Source of the DNA: Actinomycetota bacterium
Lineage (GTDB): Bacteria; Actinomycetota; Acidimicrobiia; Acidimicrobiales; Iamiaceae
Length of the DNA: 32,706 bases
Assembly (NCBI GenBank): GCA_019639095.1
Contig: JAHBSN010000008.1
Span: forward strand, 1-32,706
Direction of reading: 5' to 3'
Part shown: one piece after another, positions 15,161-23,249 of the stretch
Layout: every line of letters starts with the position of its first letter
Position numbering within the stretch: position 1 is the first letter of the stretch
Position numbers and translations under genes: made by a program
Notes under the pieces: model-generated
Told to the model about the DNA's origin: nothing
The model's database searches: none
Seen by the model: the letters and a program-made list of their open reading frames with translations, nothing else

Positions 15161-17098
15161 TCAGATCTCGATGTTGATGATCTTCTTCATCCACAGGAAG
15201 CCGATCGAGGCGGTCACGCCCGCCACGCCGAGCAGCACCTGTCCCATGGTCGTGCCGCTCAGCGGCGCCATGTACTCCGGGTTCGACATCCACATGAACA
15301 GGCCGAGGCCGATCGGCAGCAGGCCGAGGATGATCGCCGAGATCTTGCCCTCGGCGGTGAGCGCCGAGACGTCCCGGCGGAGGCGGTCGCGCTGCACCAT
15401 GGTGTCGGCCACGGTGAGCAGCAGCTCCGACAGGTTGCCGCCCACCTCCCGCTGGATCCGGACCGCCATGACGGCCCAGCCGAAGTCCGGGCTGTCCATG
15501 CGCTCGGCCACGGCGTCCATCGAGTCCTCGATCTCCCGGCCCAGGCGTGCCTCGGTGACCACCCGGCGCAGCTCCTTGCCCATGGGCTCCTCGACCTCCT
15601 GGGACACGGCCTCCACGCCCTGCATGAGCGAGTAGCCGGCCCGGAGCGAGCCCGACAGCAGGTTCAGGGTGTCGGGCAGCTGGGCCACGAACTTCTTGCC
15701 CCGGCGACCGGCGATGAAGTTCACCGCCGCCACCGGGACCATGCCGGCCACGACGGTGAGCAGGATGCCGGGAACCAGGCCCAGACCGAACACGGCGCCC
15801 ACGAACACCACCACCACGGCGGCGACGTAGAAGAACAGCGCCTCGGCCGCCCGCAGGGGCAGGTCGGCCCGCTCGAGCATGAGCTCCACCTTCACCAGGA
15901 AGCCCTGGCGCTCGGCGAAGTCCTCGGTGATCTCGACCGCCCGCTGGAGCAGCGCGGTCTGGGCCAGGGCGCCGTCGTCGTCCTCGTCGGAGCTACCGCC
16001 CTCGTCGTAGACCCGCAGCATCACGTTCAGGCCGCTCTCGTCCTTCGAGGCCAGGGCGGCGAAGGCGTAGGCACCGAGGCCCACGGCCACGCCCACCAGC
16101 ACGAAGGCCAGCACGGCGCCGAGCGTGGAGCGCATCCACTGCGGCCCGAACGCCTTGTCGGCGCTGACCGCCTTGGTGGTGGCGGCCCCCTCGGCCTTGG
16201 TGCCCACCACGTAGGAGGCGTCCCGGGTCACCCCGCCGACGCCCACGCTCACGTTGACCGAGCCCTGGTCCTTGGTGGACGCGTAGGACGCCACGAACTG
16301 GCTGCGCATGGTGGTGGACAGCGACGTGAAGGCGTCGGCCACCTCCTTCTCGCTCTCGCCGTGGAACATGGCGCCACCGGTGCGATCGATGATCGACTGG
16401 ATGGCGTTCACGTCGGTCTGGCCCACGTGGGTGAGGTCGACGGCGAAGAGGGCGGCACCGGAGCTCACCATCGAGGCCCGGGTGGCGGCCAGGTCGGCCT
16501 CGGAGACGTCGTCGGCGCCGTCGGTCACCAGCACGAGGTTGTGCTGGAGCTTCGGGCGGCTGTCGAACAGCGAGGTGCCGAGCCGGATGCCGTCGTAGAG
16601 GGCGGTGCGACCGTCGCGGGGCGCGGCCATCGCGTCGAGCGCCTCGGTCAGCTGGTCGACGTCGTCGGTGAAGGGCGACTCCACCGTGGCCTCGTTGGTG
16701 AAGCTCACGATGGCCATCTGGTCGCCCTCGGGGAGCTCCGCGGCCATCTTGGCGATGCCGGCCTTGGCCCGGGTGAGGGCACCGTCGTCGGCCATCGAGC
16801 CCGAGGTGTCGACCACGAACACGGTGGCGAGGCGGGTCTCGGTCTTGCGCAGGTCGGTCAGGGAGTCGACCTTCTTGGCCACGCCGTCCTCACGGATGGT
16901 CAGGTTCTTCAGCGCGTCGGGCGCACCGGTCCACAGGAACGTGACCTTCACGGCCTTCTGGTCGGTGCCGTCGATGCCGCGCACGGCGAGCTCGCCGCCC
17001 TGGCTCTGGCCCGACGCCGCCGGCGCCAGGACGAGGGCGGCCAGGGCCGCCACCACCACGGCGAGGAGCAGGTGGAGCGCCTTGAGCCGGATCACCAC
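15161..17098 (-). CDS. tadB: VWA domain fused to Tad platform protein TadB
   Basis: The product has 645 residues, about twice a usual TadB. It has a signal-type N-terminus (1-30), a von Willebrand A domain (about 90-275) with an intact MIDAS (D97-T-S-G-S101, then VTDGADD), a linker, a membrane helix (about 325-350), and a complete TadB-like T2SSF module with its helices (about 400-645; LSGSLRAGYSLMQGVEAV, VGGNLSELLLTVADTM). The VWA part should face outward and bind a divalent-metal-dependent partner, while the F domain works in the membrane with TadA and TadC. The reading frame is continuous across both parts, with no internal stop or shift. The GTG start overlaps the tadA stop by 7 bp; a second GTG at 17095 would overlap by 4. 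The fusion is likely genuine because both halves are well conserved. Confidence 0.92.
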   Translation of the reverse strand: MVIRLKALHLLLAVVVAALAALVLAPAASGQSQGGELAVRGIDGTDQKAVKVTFLWTGAPDALKNLTIREDGVAKKVDSLTDLRKTETRLATVFVVDTSGSMADDGALTRAKAGIAKMAAELPEGDQMAIVSFTNEATVESPFTDDVDQLTEALDAMAAPRDGRTALYDGIRLGTSLFDSRPKLQHNLVLVTDGADDVSEADLAATRASMVSSGAALFAVDLTHVGQTDVNAIQSIIDRTGGAMFHGESEKEVADAFTSLSTTMRSQFVASYASTKDQGSVNVSVGVGGVTRDASYVVGTKAEGAATTKAVSADKAFGPQWMRSTLGAVLAFVLVGVAVGLGAYAFAALASKDESGLNVMLRVYDEGGSSDEDDDGALAQTALLQRAVEITEDFAERQGFLVKVELMLERADLPLRAAEALFFYVAAVVVVFVGAVFGLGLVPGILLTVVAGMVPVAAVNFIAGRRGKKFVAQLPDTLNLLSGSLRAGYSLMQGVEAVSQEVEEPMGKELRRVVTEARLGREIEDSMDAVAERMDSPDFGWAVMAVRIQREVGGNLSELLLTVADTMVQRDRLRRDVSALTAEGKISAIILGLLPIGLGLFMWMSNPEYMAPLSGTTMGQVLLGVAGVTASIGFLWMKKIINIEI

Positions 17099-18456
17099 GC
17101 ACCCGCCGCACGCTTGGCGAACGCCTCGGGCTGGAACACCTCCGGTCCGAGGCGGATCCCCTGGTCGGCGAGCTTCTCGGCGAACTTGGGCCGGACGCCG
17201 GTGGCCTTCAGGTGGCCGCGGTAGCGACCGTGCTCGTCCACGCCCATGCCGAAGTCGAACAGGAACACGTCCTGGGTGGTGATCACGTCACCCTCCATGC
17301 CCTGGATCTCGGTGATGTGGGTGATGCGGCGGGAGCCGTCCCGGAGGCGGGTGAGCTGCACCACGCAGTCGATGGCCGACGCCATCTGCTCCCGGATGGC
17401 CCGCACCGGCAGGTCGAAGCCGGCCATGAGGACCAGCGTCTCCAGACGGGCGAGGGTGTCCCGGGGGCTGTTGGCGTGGACGGTGGTGAGCGACCCGTCG
17501 TGGCCGGTGTTCATGGCCTGGAGCATGTCGAGGGCCTCGCCGGCACGACACTCGCCCACCACGATGCGGTCGGGCCGCATGCGGAGGCAGTTCTTGACGA
17601 GGTCGCGGATCGTGATCTGGCCCTTGCCCTCGATGTTCGGCGGCCGGGCCTCCATCGAGAGCACGTGCTCCTGGTGGAGCTGGAGCTCCTTCGCGTCCTC
17701 CACCGTGACGATGCGCTCGTCGCCGGGGATGAACGACGACATGACGTTGAGGGCCGTCGTCTTACCGGTGCCGGTACCGCCGGAGATGATGATGTTGAGC
17801 CGACCCACCACCATGGCCTGCAGGAAGCGGGCCGACGCGGCGTTCAGGGTGCCGAACCGGATCAGGTCGTCGATCTGGTACGGGTCCTTGGAGAACTTCC
17901 GGATGGTGAGGAAGGGCCCGCCGATGGCGAGGGGGTGGATCACCGCGTTCACGCGGGAGCCGTCGGGGAGGCGGGCGTCGCAGAGGGGCTGGGCCTCGTC
18001 GATGCGACGGCCCACCTGGCCCACGATCTTGTCGATGATCCGACGCAGGTGCGTCTCGTCGACGAAGGTGGCGTTGGCCTTCTCGACCTTGCCCTTGCGC
18101 TCGACGAACACCATGTCGGGGCCGTTGCACATGACCTCGGTGATGTCGTCGTCCTTGAGGAGCCGGTCGATGGGCCCGTAGCCCAGGATGTCGTCGGAGA
18201 CGTCCTGGATCAGCTGCGCCTTGTCGGCGGCCGACAGCGGGGCCCGCTCGACGGCGAGGGCCGACTGCAGCTGGTCCTGCACCCGACGCCGCAGGTCGTC
18301 CTCGGACAACCGCTTGTCGTAGAGGATCGGACCGAGCTCGTCGATCAGGTGGTGGTGGATCTTCTGGCGGAGCTCATCGAGCACCGGGTCCCGACGCTTG
18401 GTCACGGGTCCGGAGCCGTTGCCCTGCTGTTCGTGGAGGCGCTTGTAGAGGGACAC
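17092..18456 (-). CDS. tadA: Tad/CpaF secretion ATPase TadA
   Basis: TadA is the hexameric ATPase that powers Flp pilus assembly. The 454 residues contain the CpaF N-terminal region (about 1-150; LGYGPIDRLLKDDDITEVMCNG), Walker A (GGTGTGKTT, Lys232), the Asp box (RIVTVEDAKELQL), Walker B-type VVGECRAGEALDML and the His box (GSLTTVHANSPRD). The start is GTG at 18456. A 139-bp gap with a hairpin separates it from tadZ upstream, while the downstream genes overlap or are only a few bases apart, so tadA may head its own sub-operon. Confidence 0.96.
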   Translation of the reverse strand: MSLYKRLHEQQGNGSGPVTKRRDPVLDELRQKIHHHLIDELGPILYDKRLSEDDLRRRVQDQLQSALAVERAPLSAADKAQLIQDVSDDILGYGPIDRLLKDDDITEVMCNGPDMVFVERKGKVEKANATFVDETHLRRIIDKIVGQVGRRIDEAQPLCDARLPDGSRVNAVIHPLAIGGPFLTIRKFSKDPYQIDDLIRFGTLNAASARFLQAMVVGRLNIIISGGTGTGKTTALNVMSSFIPGDERIVTVEDAKELQLHQEHVLSMEARPPNIEGKGQITIRDLVKNCLRMRPDRIVVGECRAGEALDMLQAMNTGHDGSLTTVHANSPRDTLARLETLVLMAGFDLPVRAIREQMASAIDCVVQLTRLRDGSRRITHITEIQGMEGDVITTQDVFLFDFGMGVDEHGRYRGHLKATGVRPKFAEKLADQGIRLGPEVFQPEAFAKRAAGAW

Positions 18457-18556
18457 ACGTAGCTATCGGCCCTGGGCGCCGGGCATTGAGCGAAAGCCGC
18501 CAACACCTGCGACCGACGCCGCTCCCCCGCCTCCGGACGCGCCGAAGCGGCCCTCC

Positions 18557-18583
18557 GAGCCGGCCGCCCGGGGGCGCCGGCTC
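18557..18583 (-). terminator. Hairpin downstream of tadZ
   Basis: GAGCCGGC (18557-18564) pairs with GCCGGCTC (18576-18583), with a GC-rich loop that may pair further. It lies 12 nt past the tadZ stop and 100 nt before the tadA start. It could partially terminate or process the transcript, altering the ratio of cpaB/tadZ to tadA-flp. Confidence 0.5.
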
Positions 18584-18595
18584 GTCAGGACCGGG

Positions 18596-19849
18596 TCAGC
18601 GCCAGCCCTTCTTCTTGCCGGCGGTGGCCGGCGCGAAGCGGTCGGCCAGCTGCTCGAGGCTCTTGGCGATGGCCGAGCGGGGCGCGTCGAGCACCACGGG
18701 CGTGCCCTTGTTCACCGATTGCGGCACCACGATGTCGCTCGGGATCAGGGCGTCGGCCTTCACCTGGAGGGTGCGCTCCACCTCGCTCACCTCGAGCTTC
18801 ACCTTGGAGTTCGCCCGGTTGAGGATCAGGTGGATCTTCTGCATCGGCGTGTTGAGCAGCCGCAGGGTCTGCAGGCCGATCTTCACGTTCTTGATGTTCG
18901 GGATGTCCATGCCCGCCACGAGCAGCACGTCGTCGCTGTCCTCGATGAGGCCGAGCACGACCTCGTTGAAGTAGGCGGGCGTGTCCACCACCACGTACGA
19001 GCAGAACGACCGCAGCAGCCCGATGATGTGGTGCATCTGGTCGGCGCCGATCTGGTCGGCGAACGCGGGCTCGAGCGGGGCGGGCAGGACCTTGAGACCC
19101 GACGGCTGGTGCGTGGCGAGCAGGCTCTCGAGGAAGCCGACGTCGAGGCGCTCGAACGAGCTCACGGCATCGACGATGGTGTGCTGGGGGGCGAGCTTGA
19201 GCATCACCGCGATGTCGCCGAACTGCAGATCGGCGTCCACCAGGGCCACCGGCTTGTCGGAGCGCTGAGACAGGATGACGCCCAGATTGGTGGCCAGCAC
19301 CGACTTGCCGGCGCCCCCCTTGGTGGAGAAGACGGTGATGACCCGGCCGCCCTCGGCGGGCTCGTCCTCGCCCATGGGCATGCCCATGGAACGGGCCCCG
19401 GAGAGCGCGGAGTACAGGGTCTGGTCGACCCGGCGGACGGCCTCGTTGAGCTGGCCGGTGTCCACCGGGGCACCGAGGACGTCCCGGACGCCGATGCGGA
19501 TGGCCCGCTGGAAGAGGTCGGTGGAGAGGTCGTCGGCGATCAGGATCGCCCCCACGTCAGGCCGGTGCGCCAGCAGCGCCTCGGCCCCGCTCATCCCCGG
19601 CGAGCGCGAGCAGCTCGGGCCGAGCACCACCAGCAGCGGGGAGTCGAGGTAGCGCTCCTCGACGCCGTTGAGGTCGGCCAGCGGGATGGCTCGCTCGCCG
19701 AGCTGCATGGCCAACCGGCTCCGCACCGAGGGATCGGCCTCGACCACCACCAGCGGCGCGTTCGGTTCGGCTGCGGTGAAGTTCGACATCGATCCTGTCG
19801 GGTTCGGTGGGGGGGCCGACCATTCGTCAGCCCGAAGATACTCGCTCAT
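18596..19849 (-). CDS. tadZ: TadZ/CpaE-like pilus localisation ATPase
   Basis: The 417 residues comprise a degenerate receiver-like N-terminal domain (about 30-140; LVVVEADPSVRSRLAMQL) and a ParA/MinD-type ATPase domain with a deviant Walker A (FSTKGGAGKSVLATNLG), VDADLQFGDIAVML and the switch region VVVDTPAY. TadZ/CpaE proteins position the Tad machine at specific sites, often a cell pole. Two starts are possible: ATG at 19849, or ATG at 19789, which has AGGA close upstream. The second removes 20 residues with no conserved features and may be the true one. It lies 57 bp downstream of cpaB. Confidence 0.92.
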   Translation of the reverse strand: MSEYLRADEWSAPPPNPTGSMSNFTAAEPNAPLVVVEADPSVRSRLAMQLGERAIPLADLNGVEERYLDSPLLVVLGPSCSRSPGMSGAEALLAHRPDVGAILIADDLSTDLFQRAIRIGVRDVLGAPVDTGQLNEAVRRVDQTLYSALSGARSMGMPMGEDEPAEGGRVITVFSTKGGAGKSVLATNLGVILSQRSDKPVALVDADLQFGDIAVMLKLAPQHTIVDAVSSFERLDVGFLESLLATHQPSGLKVLPAPLEPAFADQIGADQMHHIIGLLRSFCSYVVVDTPAYFNEVVLGLIEDSDDVLLVAGMDIPNIKNVKIGLQTLRLLNTPMQKIHLILNRANSKVKLEVSEVERTLQVKADALIPSDIVVPQSVNKGTPVVLDAPRSAIAKSLEQLADRFAPATAGKKKGWR

Positions 19850-19906
19850 GGTGGGCTTTCGGACCTGTCGTTGGGGATGGATTGCCGCTGAGGGATGGCG
19901 GACGCC

Positions 19907-20761
19907 TCACTCCGAGCTGTCGGGCCCGTCCTTGCCGTAGGGGGTGAGCTGACCGGCGTCCTCGGCGGGGAGGAGGTCGCTGAGCTCGATGGGCGCCTGC
20001 GGGACCGGCTTGTAGTCCCGGGCCACCAGGACCAGGTAGATCGAGGTCGGGTCGACCGAAGCCACGTACTGGGCGGCCTTGGCCGGCACGATCAGGGTGA
20101 TCAGGCCCGCGTTCTCGGTGGGGGCGGTCGTCTCGGTGTCGGTGCCGGCGGGAGCGGCCGCACCCGCCTGGGGCAGGGCGTCCTGGCCGACGGCGAGCAC
20201 CTGCGCCTTCTGGTACAGGTACCGGGCCTTGAAGTCGACCTGCTGGGCCGCCGCCGGGTTGGCGTTGGTGTCGTCGCCCGTCGACGCCTGGTTGGCGAGC
20301 AGGATGTTGACGAAGTCACCGGGGCGGACCAAGCCGGCCACGCCGCGCACCTGGTCGACGCTCAGGCTGATGGCCACCTGGTCCTCGTTGCGGATCTTGG
20401 TGAGCCGCTCGGAGAACGACGCCCGTGCTGCCGGGTCGGAGGCGTCGACGAACATGTCGGACACCACCACCTGGTTCGGCACCAGGTCGTTCACCGCCAC
20501 CTTGCCCGAGATGTCCTCGATGCTGGCGATGGCGTTCCCGGGCTTGAACTTCCGCGGGATGTTCTCCTTGGCGATGTACGCCTGGGCCTCGATGCCCGAG
20601 GTGCCCCGGGCCACGTTCTGCTTGACCAGGTACACGGGCACCTGTTCGGCGTTGTCGAAGGCCTCGTCCTGGACGCCGTTCACGTAGTTCCACACGAGGA
20701 ACGACGCGAGGGCGCCGATGGCGATGGCGGCGACGAGGATGAGTGTCCGGCGTTGGCTCAC
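19907..20761 (-). CDS. cpaB: Flp pilus assembly protein CpaB (RcpC)
   Basis: The GTG at 20761 is preferred: AAGGGG lies just upstream and the protein then starts directly before its membrane helix (TLILVAAIAIGALASFLVW). A longer frame reaches a GTG at 20845, but its extra residues look non-conserved. The product has 284 residues: a membrane anchor (about 5-25), a SAF domain (about 40-115; VPVYLVKQNVARGT...IPRKF...GKVAVNDLVPNQVV) and an RcpC-type domain (RLTKIRNEDQVAISLSVDQVRGVAGLVRPGDFVNILL). CpaB is an extracytoplasmic component of Tad pili. With no RcpA secretin here, it probably acts between membrane and cell wall. It is the first gene of the locus. Confidence 0.9.
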   Translation of the reverse strand: MSQRRTLILVAAIAIGALASFLVWNYVNGVQDEAFDNAEQVPVYLVKQNVARGTSGIEAQAYIAKENIPRKFKPGNAIASIEDISGKVAVNDLVPNQVVVSDMFVDASDPAARASFSERLTKIRNEDQVAISLSVDQVRGVAGLVRPGDFVNILLANQASTGDDTNANPAAAQQVDFKARYLYQKAQVLAVGQDALPQAGAAAPAGTDTETTAPTENAGLITLIVPAKAAQYVASVDPTSIYLVLVARDYKPVPQAPIELSDLLPAEDAGQLTPYGKDGPDSSE

Positions 20762-20764
20762 CGA

Positions 20765-20819
20765 GGAACCCCTTGCTTCTGCGATCGGCTCCCGGTGGAG
20801 CCGTCTGGCGACGGGTTCC
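20765..20819 (-). promoter_or_regulatory. Structured leader over the cpaB ribosome-binding site
   Basis: On the minus strand GGAACCC (20819-20813) can pair with GGGTTCC (20771-20765), the latter overlapping the likely Shine-Dalgarno of cpaB. Between them lies an independent 7-bp hairpin (CGGCTCC/GGAGCCG, 20786-20803). Folding would hide the ribosome-binding site. I do not recognise a known riboswitch consensus; in such GC-rich DNA the pairing could be chance. Confidence 0.35.
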
Positions 20820-20878
20820 CCTTCGGCCGTCGGGGCGGCGCGCACAAGGGTTTCGGCGCGATTTCTGGCCGGGCGCGA

Positions 20879-20908
20879 CGATGCCCCGCCCGTGCGGGCG
20901 GGGCATCG
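20879..20908 (-). terminator. rpsA terminator hairpin
   Basis: A perfect 13-bp stem (CGATGCCCCGCCC with GGGCGGGGCATCG) and a 4-nt loop lie 34 nt beyond the rpsA stop on the minus strand. This should insulate the pilus locus from ribosomal-protein transcription. Confidence 0.85.
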
Positions 20909-20942
20909 TGACGGTCTCGGCGGGCCGTGGGGCCCGCGGCGA

Positions 20943-22301
20943 TCAGGCCTCGGGGGCCTCGGCGTCGGTGGCCTCGGCCACCGCAGCCTCGCCCTCGGCG
21001 GCCGCCTCGGTGCCGGCCTCGAGTGCCTCGGGGTGCTCGGCGTAGTACTCGGCCCAGGCCTCCTGCGCCTCGGACGAGTCGCCGCCGATGTAGTTGCCCT
21101 CGTCGTCGTAGGCGTGCTCGCCGAAGTGCTCCTGGTACTCGGCGGACACCACGCCGCCCTCGGCGGCCTGCTTGATCGACAGGCTGATCCGGCGGCGCTG
21201 CAGGTCGAGGTCGATGATCTTCACCCACAGCTCCTCACCAGGGGTGACCACCTGCTCGGGCAGGTCGACGTGGTGCGCCGACATCTCCGAGATGTGCACG
21301 AGGCCCTCGATGCCGTCGCCCACCTGGACGAAGGAGCCGAACGGCACCAGCTTGGTGACCCGGCCGTAGACCAGCTCGCCCACGCGGTGGCTGCTGGCGA
21401 ACTCCTGCCACGGATCCTGCTGGGTGGCCTTGAGCGAGAGGCTGATGCGCTCGCGGTCGAGGTCGACCTCGAGGACCTGCACGGTGATCTCGTCGCCCAC
21501 CGCCACGACCGAGCCGGGGTGGTCGACGTGCTTCCAGGACAGCTCGGACACGTGCACCAGGCCGTCCATGCCGCCGAGGTCCACGAAGGCACCGAAGTTG
21601 ACCACGCTCGACACGACGCCGGAGCGGATCTCGCCGGGCTTGAGGTTCTCGAGGAACTCCTCGCGCTGCTCCTTCTGGGTCTCCTCGAGCCAGGCCCGGC
21701 GCGACAGCACCACGTTGTTGCGGTTCTTGTCGAGCTCGATGATCTTGGCCTCGAGCGTGCGGCCCACGTACGGGGCGAGGTCGCGCACCCGGCGCAGCTC
21801 CACCAGCGAGGCGGGCAGGAAGCCGCGCAGGCCGATGTCGAGGATCAGGCCGCCCTTGACGACCTCGATCACCGGGCCGGAGACCACGCCGTCCTCGTCC
21901 TTCTTGCGCTCGATGTCGCCCCAGGCCCGCTCGTACTGGGCCCGCTTCTTCGACAGGACCAGGCGGCCGTCCTTGTCCTCCTTGGTGAGGACGAGGGCCT
22001 CGATGAGCTCGCCGAGGCTGACCACCTCGGCCGGGTCGACGTCGTTGCGGATCGACAGCTCCCGGCTGGGGATCACGCCCTCGGACTTGTAGCCGATGTC
22101 GAGCAGGACCTCGTCCTTGTCGACCTTCACGACCGTGCCCTCCACGATCTGGCCGTCCTCGACGCTGACCAACGTGCCGGCGATGGCGTCCTCGAAGCTG
22201 ACGTCGAGGTCGTTGGAGGTGATCTGTCGGGGGACGTAGGCCTCGGGGCCGGTGGCCTCGGGGTTCTCTTCGGTGGGAGCGGTGATCGTCTGGTCGGACA
22301 A
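20943..22301 (-). CDS. rpsA: 30S ribosomal protein S1
   Basis: S1 binds mRNA and helps start translation, especially on structured leaders. Four S1/OB repeats are visible (about residues 45-120, 130-205, 215-290 and 300-375; e.g. IVEGTVVKVDKDEVLLDIGYKSEG, GVVSSVVNFGAFVDLGG, GRVTKLVPFGSFVQVGDG), followed by an acidic Glu/Ala-rich tail. This is the four-domain actinobacterial type rather than the six-domain enterobacterial one. The start is taken as TTG at 22301, giving SDQTITAPTEE after the initiator; GAAGAG lies about 9 nt upstream, and no ATG or GTG fits the conserved N-terminus. The product has 452 residues. A promoter and hairpin leader precede it. Confidence 0.95.
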   Translation of the reverse strand: MSDQTITAPTEENPEATGPEAYVPRQITSNDLDVSFEDAIAGTLVSVEDGQIVEGTVVKVDKDEVLLDIGYKSEGVIPSRELSIRNDVDPAEVVSLGELIEALVLTKEDKDGRLVLSKKRAQYERAWGDIERKKDEDGVVSGPVIEVVKGGLILDIGLRGFLPASLVELRRVRDLAPYVGRTLEAKIIELDKNRNNVVLSRRAWLEETQKEQREEFLENLKPGEIRSGVVSSVVNFGAFVDLGGMDGLVHVSELSWKHVDHPGSVVAVGDEITVQVLEVDLDRERISLSLKATQQDPWQEFASSHRVGELVYGRVTKLVPFGSFVQVGDGIEGLVHISEMSAHHVDLPEQVVTPGEELWVKIIDLDLQRRRISLSIKQAAEGGVVSAEYQEHFGEHAYDDEGNYIGGDSSEAQEAWAEYYAEHPEALEAGTEAAAEGEAAVAEATDAEAPEA

Positions 22302-22344
22302 GGGAAGGTCTCTTCTCGGATGGATGGGATCGGTGGATGGGACG

Positions 22345-22405
22345 GTGCGCGCCAACAGCGCGCACAGAGGACACGAAGGTACCACCGACGTCGCCGGGCG
22401 CCCAA
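22345..22405 (-). promoter_or_regulatory. rpsA promoter and leader hairpin
   Basis: On the minus strand TTGGGC (22405-22400) and TACCTT (22381-22376) are separated by 18 nt, a plausible -35/-10 pair. The predicted leader is roughly 70 nt and includes a perfect 8-bp stem (GTGCGCGC/GCGCGCAC, 22345-22365) with a 5-nt loop. Ribosomal-protein leaders are often autoregulatory sites; that role is inferred. Confidence 0.5.
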
Positions 22406-22429
22406 GGCCCGACGAACCCGCACACCGCC

Positions 22430-23191
22430 TCAGGCCGGGCGGTGCCCCACCAGCAGCAGCTCCTCGTGGTCCAGGTCGGGTCGGTTCGGGCCGTACTCCC
22501 CCGGTCGGACCGACCAGAGGTGGTCCACCACGAGGCCGGAGCGCGTCGCCAGGAGCCGGAGCTCCCGCGGGGTGAAGCACGTGGTCCAGAGGTCGACCTC
22601 GGCGACCGACCCGGCCTCGTCGCGGATCTCGGTGCGCTCGTGGTTCACCCCCCGCTCGGCGTCGAACGAGCCTCGCTCGGCGTCGAGCCACTGCACCTGG
22701 AAGTAGGCGCTGAACGCGCTCACCGCCAGCGGCGCACCCGGGCGGAGGGCGGCGGCGATGCCGTCGAGCACCACCCCGTCGGGATCGAGCGGCGTGTCGG
22801 CACCCGGGCCACCGTCGGCCAGGCCGAACGCGCCCTGGCAGAGGGAGATGGCGGCGTCGAACTCGGCATCGAACGGGAGCCGGCGGGCATCGAGGCGCTC
22901 GAAGGTGACGCCGTCGGGCGCGTCGCGGCGGGCGAGCTCCACGAAGCGGGCGCTGATGTCGACGCCGTGCACCTCGATCCCCCGCCGCCCGAGCGCGTGG
23001 GCGTGGCGACCGGGGCCGCAGCCCACGTCGAGGACCCGCATGCCCGGCTCCAGGCCGAGCGCATCGACCAGGAAGCCCACCTCCTGCTCGGTCCCCTTCG
23101 TGAAGGAGTAGCGGAGGTACGCCCCGCCGAGGTGGTCGGCGAGGTCCTCGAACCAGTGGTCACGGGCGGGCTCGTCCACGGTGCCGAGCAT
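22430..23191 (-). CDS. Class I SAM-dependent methyltransferase
   Basis: The product has 253 residues from the ATG at 23191. Motif I is clear (VLDVGCGPGRHAHALG), followed by the acidic end of strand 2 (VHGVDIS) and motif IV-like FDAAISLCQGAFG. It has the architecture of small-molecule or general methyltransferases (Methyltransf_25/11 type); the substrate cannot be inferred. It sits between the IF2_N-like membrane protein gene (58-bp gap) and rpsA (128-bp gap with the rpsA promoter). The longer open frame upstream to 23536 overlaps the neighbouring gene and is not used. Confidence 0.85.
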   Translation of the reverse strand: MLGTVDEPARDHWFEDLADHLGGAYLRYSFTKGTEQEVGFLVDALGLEPGMRVLDVGCGPGRHAHALGRRGIEVHGVDISARFVELARRDAPDGVTFERLDARRLPFDAEFDAAISLCQGAFGLADGGPGADTPLDPDGVVLDGIAAALRPGAPLAVSAFSAYFQVQWLDAERGSFDAERGVNHERTEIRDEAGSVAEVDLWTTCFTPRELRLLATRSGLVVDHLWSVRPGEYGPNRPDLDHEELLLVGHRPA

Positions 23192-23249
23192 GCCAGGCGA
23201 GGACGGAGCGCGAGGACGGCTGGATGTGGCGCGGGCCCACCCGACCGGA

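Noticed and set aside
20762-20878. c-di-GMP (GEMM) or cobalamin riboswitch at the pilus locus
   Set aside because: The conserved core bases of these classes were not found by eye; only generic hairpins are supported.
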